Below are positions 33,774 through 37,024 of a stretch of 37,024 nt of DNA, in pieces. The notes beneath the pieces were generated by a model. That model ran no database searches and was not told the DNA's origin. It worked only from the letters and a program-made list of their open reading frames with translations. How positions within the stretch are numbered: the first letter of the stretch is position 1; every line of letters starts with the position of its first letter. A program made the position numbers and the translations under genes. Source of the stretch: an uncultured Parabacteroides sp. (lineage in GTDB: Bacteria; Bacteroidota; Bacteroidia; Bacteroidales; Tannerellaceae); the NCBI GenBank assembly GCA_910577325.1, contig CAJTMR010000030.1:1-37024 (forward strand), in the 5' to 3' direction.

Positions 33774-34700
33774 ATGAATATACAACAACTCGAATATATC
33801 CTGGCTGTAGACACCTACCGCCATTTTGCCAAAGCTGCAGAACATTGCCGCGTAACTCAACCGACATTAAGCATGATGATCCAGAAACTGGAAGATGAAC
33901 TGGGCGTGAAACTTTTCGATCGCAATATCCAACCGGTCTGCCCTACCCCTGCCGGCCGTAAGGTGATCGATCAGGCACGCATCGTCCTCTACCAGACTTC
34001 TCTGATTAAAGATATAGTTAACGAAGAAGAGCAATCTTTGAAAGGCACGTTCCGCCTCGCCGTATTACCGACGATCGCTCCTTACCTGCTCCCCCGCTTT
34101 TTCCAGCAAGTATCGGAAAAGCATCCCGATCTGGACATCCGCATCCTGGAAATGCAAACGGCCCCTACAATGAAAGCCCTCCTGAACGGGGAAATAGATG
34201 CTGCCATTATCGCAAACCAACCGACAGAGATGCAGCTACAGGGAGACATTTTATATTACGAACAGTTTTATGCTTATGTAGCCCGCAACGAAAACGTGTT
34301 CAAGAAAGAGATGGTCCGTTCCGCAGACATCAGCGACGAACGTCTTTGGCTGTTGGATGAAGGGCATTGTTTCCGTGATCAACTGATGCGTTTCTGCCAA
34401 ATGGAAAAGGTCAAACTCCGTCAGGCAGCTTACCGCCTGGGAAGCCTGGAAACCTTTATGCGTATGGTAGAAAGCGGCAACGGCGTCACTTTCATTCCGG
34501 AGTTGGCCACTTATCAGTTAAGCGAACAGCAAAAAGAACTGGTACGCCCGTTCGCCATCCCCAAACCTGCACGTGAAATCGTCTGGGTAACCCGCAAGGA
34601 TTTTATCCGGCACTCGATCGCTGGCATCCTGATTGAAAGCATCAGGAAATCCGTCCCCAAAGAAATGCGTACGCTGCAAGCGGGATTGAGGGTGGTCTGA
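33774..34700 (+). CDS. oxyR: Hydrogen-peroxide sensor OxyR (LysR family)
   Basis: LysR-type activator of the peroxide response, 308 residues. The N-terminal winged helix (1-60) has AVDTYRHFAKAAEHCRVTQPTLSMMIQKLE. In the sensor domain, DEGHCFRDQLMRFC holds two Cys at positions 199 and 208. They have the same spacing and numbering as the redox pair of E. coli OxyR, which separates it from other LysR proteins. It is divergent from aguA. Known peroxide genes (katA, ahpC, dps) are not adjacent, so it acts elsewhere. Control of aguA by OxyR is possible but unsupported. Confidence 0.93.
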   Translation: MNIQQLEYILAVDTYRHFAKAAEHCRVTQPTLSMMIQKLEDELGVKLFDRNIQPVCPTPAGRKVIDQARIVLYQTSLIKDIVNEEEQSLKGTFRLAVLPTIAPYLLPRFFQQVSEKHPDLDIRILEMQTAPTMKALLNGEIDAAIIANQPTEMQLQGDILYYEQFYAYVARNENVFKKEMVRSADISDERLWLLDEGHCFRDQLMRFCQMEKVKLRQAAYRLGSLETFMRMVESGNGVTFIPELATYQLSEQQKELVRPFAIPKPAREIVWVTRKDFIRHSIAGILIESIRKSVPKEMRTLQAGLRVV

Positions 34701-35043
34701 CCCCCCTATGCACAACCCTACTCCACTGCCATAGAACCCTCGGCCGATTCCGATTTTCCCTTCGGAACGGCCCCCACAGGTCACCTCATACTCCTCTTTC
34801 ATGTCCGATGTGAAAAAGAGAGTTCCGCCTTACCCTCTCCATATCCTTCACCTGCCCGCCATTCTCATACTGGGACATCAGAACAGAAAAGCAGGGACAG
34901 TAGACATCAGGACAACCGCACTCAAATAGTTGATAATATGCTATTTTTGTTTACAATAGGAAAAAAGATGCAAAAACGAGGCATAAAAACACCTCCAATA
35001 GGGCGGATAAACATCTGTGCACCCCCGGAAAGCTCTCGCCCAG

Positions 35044-35112
35044 ACCCGGGTCTGCACCTCTCCCGCACCTGGGTCTCCGCGCTGGGTACACCCGGGTCTC
35101 AAGCGGCTTTAA
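35044..35112. repeat. GC-rich repeat with 23-bp period
   Basis: ACCYGGGTCT occurs at 35044, 35067 and 35090, exactly 23 bases apart, within a GC-rich island surrounded by AT-rich DNA. The first copy is part of the 12-bp palindrome AGACCCGGGTCT (35042-35053). The spacers between copies are only weakly alike. Spacing near two helical turns suits cooperative protein binding on one DNA face. Confidence 0.65.
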
Positions 35113-35249
35113 AAACTGTTTTTGACAAAAGAAAAGCCTGTCTTGATGAATAAAGAAGCCGTTTTAACATGTTTTGCACCTGTTCCCGGACGGTCTCTGT
35201 TTTTATCGTATGATTGACACACAGGATGTTATCGTTTTTAACTATGATA

Positions 35250-35407
35250 GGTGTGATAGATGAATGATAGTTAAAAACGGCAACTATCATTCCATAACAT
35301 ATTAGTTTAAAACAATATACGGACGGATATGATAGTATGATGGTTAGTTTTGCAAAAACATTATATAGTTAGCGAAAGCAGATGGACGCTTTATGATTTT
35401 GGTACGG
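35250..35407. repeat. ~170-bp dispersed repeat, copy B
   Basis: Same orientation as copy A at 1-175. Its first 54 bases (35250-35303) are identical to 1-54, including the 11-bp inverted repeat. The remainder aligns with substitutions and lacks ~17 bases of A. TGATAG units continue just left of the shared start (35244-35249). It lies 210-370 bases upstream of the recombinase start. Confidence 0.8.
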
Positions 35408-35619
35408 CGCCCCTGGTCTTTAGCAATAAACTGCGCACTTCAAAACAAAATTCCTCTTTTTCTTGATGAAAAACCGTCATTTGCAATCATTTTTAAAGAA
35501 TGAGTAATAACGGGCAAATCAACTCTCTGACCCTACGAAAACAAATGACTTTAAAAAATTAACAATAAGAATTACCTATACTTTGTTATAGTGCAATAAT
35601 TATTTAAACACGAACAGAT

Positions 35620-36558
35620 ATGGCACAAAAGAAAACTTTCTCATCATTATCGCTTCTTGAATATACCAATATGCGTATTGAACTGAAGAAGAAACTAAAC
35701 AAGGCAAGTACGGCAGAACTTTATCAGGTCGCCGCCAATCATTTTTTGAAATTTACAGAAAATGCCGGGTTTCACATGGAAGATCTAAACCGGACCCTTA
35801 TTTCTGATTTTACTGCCTATTTGCAATGCAAGGGATTGGCAATGAACACAATCAACTCCTATCTGAGCAGTTTACGCGCTATCTACAACGCCGCCTGTCA
35901 CGACGGTCTGTTGCACCCTGTCGAACACCCTTTCCAAGGTCTCAAACTTAAACGAGAATCGACTGTCAAACGTGCCATACCCGTTACACTTATCCAAAAG
36001 TTGGCAAGTTTCAAGACAGACGGTTCTTCCGGTCAGGAACTGGCGATCGACATGAGTTTATTCAGTTTCTTGGCTTGTGGAATGCCGTTTGTGGATATAG
36101 CTTACCTGACAGCTAATAACATTCGAAATGGAGAGTTGATATATAACCGCCGCAAGACGGGTGCTCAAATCCGTATGGAAATCACTACCGGAATGTGGCA
36201 AATTATTAACAAATATGCCCCCAGAAATGGAGAAAGGGAATTTCTTTTTCCAATCCTTCCGTCCAGCTCGCCAACCCACTCACAATACAAGCATCGCTTA
36301 GCTCTCCATAACAAGGAATTAAAGAAAGTCGGAGACAAACTTTACATGCCCGTACATTTCACTTCGTATGTGATCCGCCACAGTTGGGCATCAGCGGCAT
36401 TGCAATCCGGCATTTCCGTTGCCGTTATCAGCCAAGGATTAGGACATAGCTCAGAGAAAACGACGCGTTATTATTTAAGTGAATTGGATGTTTCGGAATT
36501 AACCAAGGCTAATCGGAAAATATCAGGCTCGATCAACAGCCTGTTAAATAGGGTATAA
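35620..36558 (+). CDS. Tyrosine recombinase (phage-integrase fold), probable DNA invertase
   Basis: A 312-residue site-specific recombinase. The N-terminal SAM-like DNA-binding domain (~10-105) is of the type paired with Bacteroidetes integrases. The catalytic domain (~118-300) shows Lys179 in RRKTGAQIRME, Arg253-His254 in SYVIRHSWAS, His276 in GLGHSS, and the nucleophile Tyr285 in KTTRYYLSE. Two usual catalytic positions differ: the first Arg region reads ACGMPFVDIAYL (Cys153, Pro156, no Arg), and the His of HxxR is Tyr250. Loss of the first Arg is known in some Bacteroidetes recombinases. Twelve bases after its stop begin dyad sites that look like its own recombination sites. A weak TACTTTG (35579-35585) lies 34 bases before the ATG. 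Confidence 0.9.
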   Translation: MAQKKTFSSLSLLEYTNMRIELKKKLNKASTAELYQVAANHFLKFTENAGFHMEDLNRTLISDFTAYLQCKGLAMNTINSYLSSLRAIYNAACHDGLLHPVEHPFQGLKLKRESTVKRAIPVTLIQKLASFKTDGSSGQELAIDMSLFSFLACGMPFVDIAYLTANNIRNGELIYNRRKTGAQIRMEITTGMWQIINKYAPRNGEREFLFPILPSSSPTHSQYKHRLALHNKELKKVGDKLYMPVHFTSYVIRHSWASAALQSGISVAVISQGLGHSSEKTTRYYLSELDVSELTKANRKISGSINSLLNRV

Positions 36559-36570
36559 ACTGATGTTTGT

Positions 36571-36589
36571 CCTTATTTATGAAATAAGG
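36571..36589 (+). repeat. Putative recombination site L1
   Basis: CCTTATTTATGAAATAAGG: two complementary 8-bp arms around the asymmetric spacer ATG, the usual form of a tyrosine recombinase core site. It lies 12 bases after the recombinase stop. Confidence 0.8.
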
Positions 36590-36604
36590 CGAGTTTATAA
36601 CAAT

Positions 36605-36623
36605 CCTTATTTATGAAATAAGG
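36605..36623 (+). repeat. Putative recombination site L2
   Basis: Identical 19 bases and same orientation as L1, 34 bases start to start. Recombination between L1 and L2 would delete 34 bp; with the right-hand site either could mediate inversion. Confidence 0.8.
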
Positions 36624-36634
36624 ATACATAGCCT

Positions 36635-36650
36635 ATAACAAACTTGTTAT
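36635..36650. promoter_or_regulatory. 16-bp palindrome next to site L2
   Basis: ATAACAA-AC-TTGTTAT: perfect 7-bp arms with a 2-base centre, 11 bases inside L2. It looks like an operator or an accessory-protein site that moves with the inverting segment. Confidence 0.45.
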
Positions 36651-36706
36651 CACTATGTTGAGTTTAATATAGTTTGAATTAAGGAGATATTTCCTTATTT
36701 TGTAGG

Positions 36707-36734
36707 CAAAATTAATGTAAAAAATTCAAACAAA
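36707..36734 (-). promoter_or_regulatory. Promoter-like motif in the invertible segment, facing left
   Basis: Read leftward: TTTG (36731-36734), 16 bases, then TAATTTTG (36707-36714), matching TAnnTTTG but with spacing shorter than the usual 19-21. In the present orientation it points back at the recombinase. After inversion it would point out of the window to the right. On this reading the sequenced state is 'off'. Confidence 0.4.
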
Positions 36735-37006
36735 AGTGCTTATATGAAGACTTTTTTGGGGTAAAAATGTCTTCCTACTTTCTTATTACCTGTTTTTTCA
36801 TAAATTTATACGCATTAGTATTGTTTTCCCATTTTGAGGCGTATTTTTCCCCCTCCCGTTCTTTTTTAACATCCTGTAATAATTTATTGCTCTTTTTGTT
36901 TTTCTTAAAAAGCCTTTAATCATCAAAACAGGATTTTTTCGAACAGACAAAACATCCCAAAATTGTAGTTCTACCTACTCTTTGTATTGAATATAAATAT
37001 TGAACA

Positions 37007-37024
37007 CCTTATTTCATAAATAAG
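37007..37024 (-). repeat. Putative recombination site R (inverted, truncated by window end)
   Basis: CCTTATTTCATAAATAAG is the reverse complement of L1/L2 through 18 of 19 bases; the last base lies outside the window. The CAT spacer shows the opposite orientation. Confidence 0.8.

Larger units (their letters stand above)
34701..35619. other. Gene-free region between oxyR and the recombinase
   Basis: 919 bases without a supported gene. It holds a TATTTTTG -7-like box (34942-34949), a 23-bp-periodic GC-rich repeat (35044-35112), copy B of the 170-bp repeat (35250-35407) and the recombinase promoter region. A 61-71-codon frame through the GC-rich repeat (to 35153) has no family resemblance and is rejected. 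Confidence 0.7.
36559..37024. other. Putative phase-variable invertible promoter region
   Basis: 466 gene-free, AT-rich bases. Two direct 19-bp dyad sites (36571-36589, 36605-36623) and an inverted one (37007-37024, cut by the window end) bound an internal segment of ~383 bp. Inside are an outward-facing promoter-like motif near the left site, a 16-bp palindrome, an extra 8-bp half-site at 36693-36700, and no reading frame of note. Adjacent to a tyrosine recombinase, this is the standard layout of a DNA inversion switch. Confidence 0.75.

Noticed and set aside
33517..33867. 116-codon minus-strand frame in the aguA-oxyR spacer
   Set aside because: It overlaps the oxyR start antisense, and lacks any domain or credible start.
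34938..35153. Small frame after oxyR preceded by a TATTTTTG box
   Set aside because: It runs through the 23-bp GC-rich repeat, the period is not a multiple of three, and it has no family resemblance.
1..35407. Direct repeats at 1 and 35250 as att sites of an integrated element
   Set aside because: The 35 kb between them are core genes (aspS, rho, tilS, recQ) with no conjugation or phage genes; the copies have also diverged.

Overview
The window looks like a chromosomal segment of a gut Bacteroidales bacterium, most probably Parabacteroides; the genus is inference. The evidence is Bacteroidetes-type -7 boxes (TAnnTTTG) before several genes, a Rho factor with a long N/Q-rich insertion, a Porin_10-like outer-membrane protein, an AspT/YidE-type transporter, host-glycan glycosidases (GH109, GH20, GH92) and a Bacteroidetes-style tyrosine recombinase. 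Most genes are core. Accessory features lie in the intergenic regions and at the right end.

Left part (1-9494). A diverged copy of a ~170-bp repeat opens the window and recurs at 35250. It is followed by a leftward AspT/YidE-like carrier with its terminator. A divergent promoter region leads to a secreted cyclophilin and a small helical protein. Next comes a five-gene 2-oxoacid:ferredoxin oxidoreductase operon (ferredoxin, alpha, an undescribed 57-residue membrane protein, beta, gamma), then a putative porin and a membrane-anchored solute-binding-like protein.

Middle part (9495-28164). A DEAD-box helicase converges on rho, with a very long hairpin between them. The leftward operon aspS - nif3-like - zinc-ribbon coiled-coil protein - tilS is tightly packed. 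A set of 22-bp tandem repeats separates aspS from the leftward glycosidase pair GH20-GH92. Upstream of that pair is a separately terminated GH109 gene. A second DEAD-box gene and recQ diverge around a MITE-like inverted-repeat element.

Right part (28206-37024). Two different L,D-transpeptidases are followed convergently, with a 3' overlap, by the leftward operon aguA-aguB-pabB-pabC (agmatine to putrescine, chorismate to p-aminobenzoate). oxyR diverges from aguA. A 919-bp gene-free stretch carries a 23-bp-periodic GC-rich repeat and the second copy of the 170-bp repeat. It leads to a tyrosine recombinase.

The most interesting feature lies just after the recombinase. Two direct copies of a 19-bp dyad site (8-bp arms, 3-bp asymmetric spacer) face an inverted copy at the last bases of the window. 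They bound ~383 bp of AT-rich DNA with a promoter-like motif pointing back toward the recombinase. This is the layout of a phase-variable invertible promoter next to its own recombinase. The locus it would control lies beyond the window and cannot be seen.
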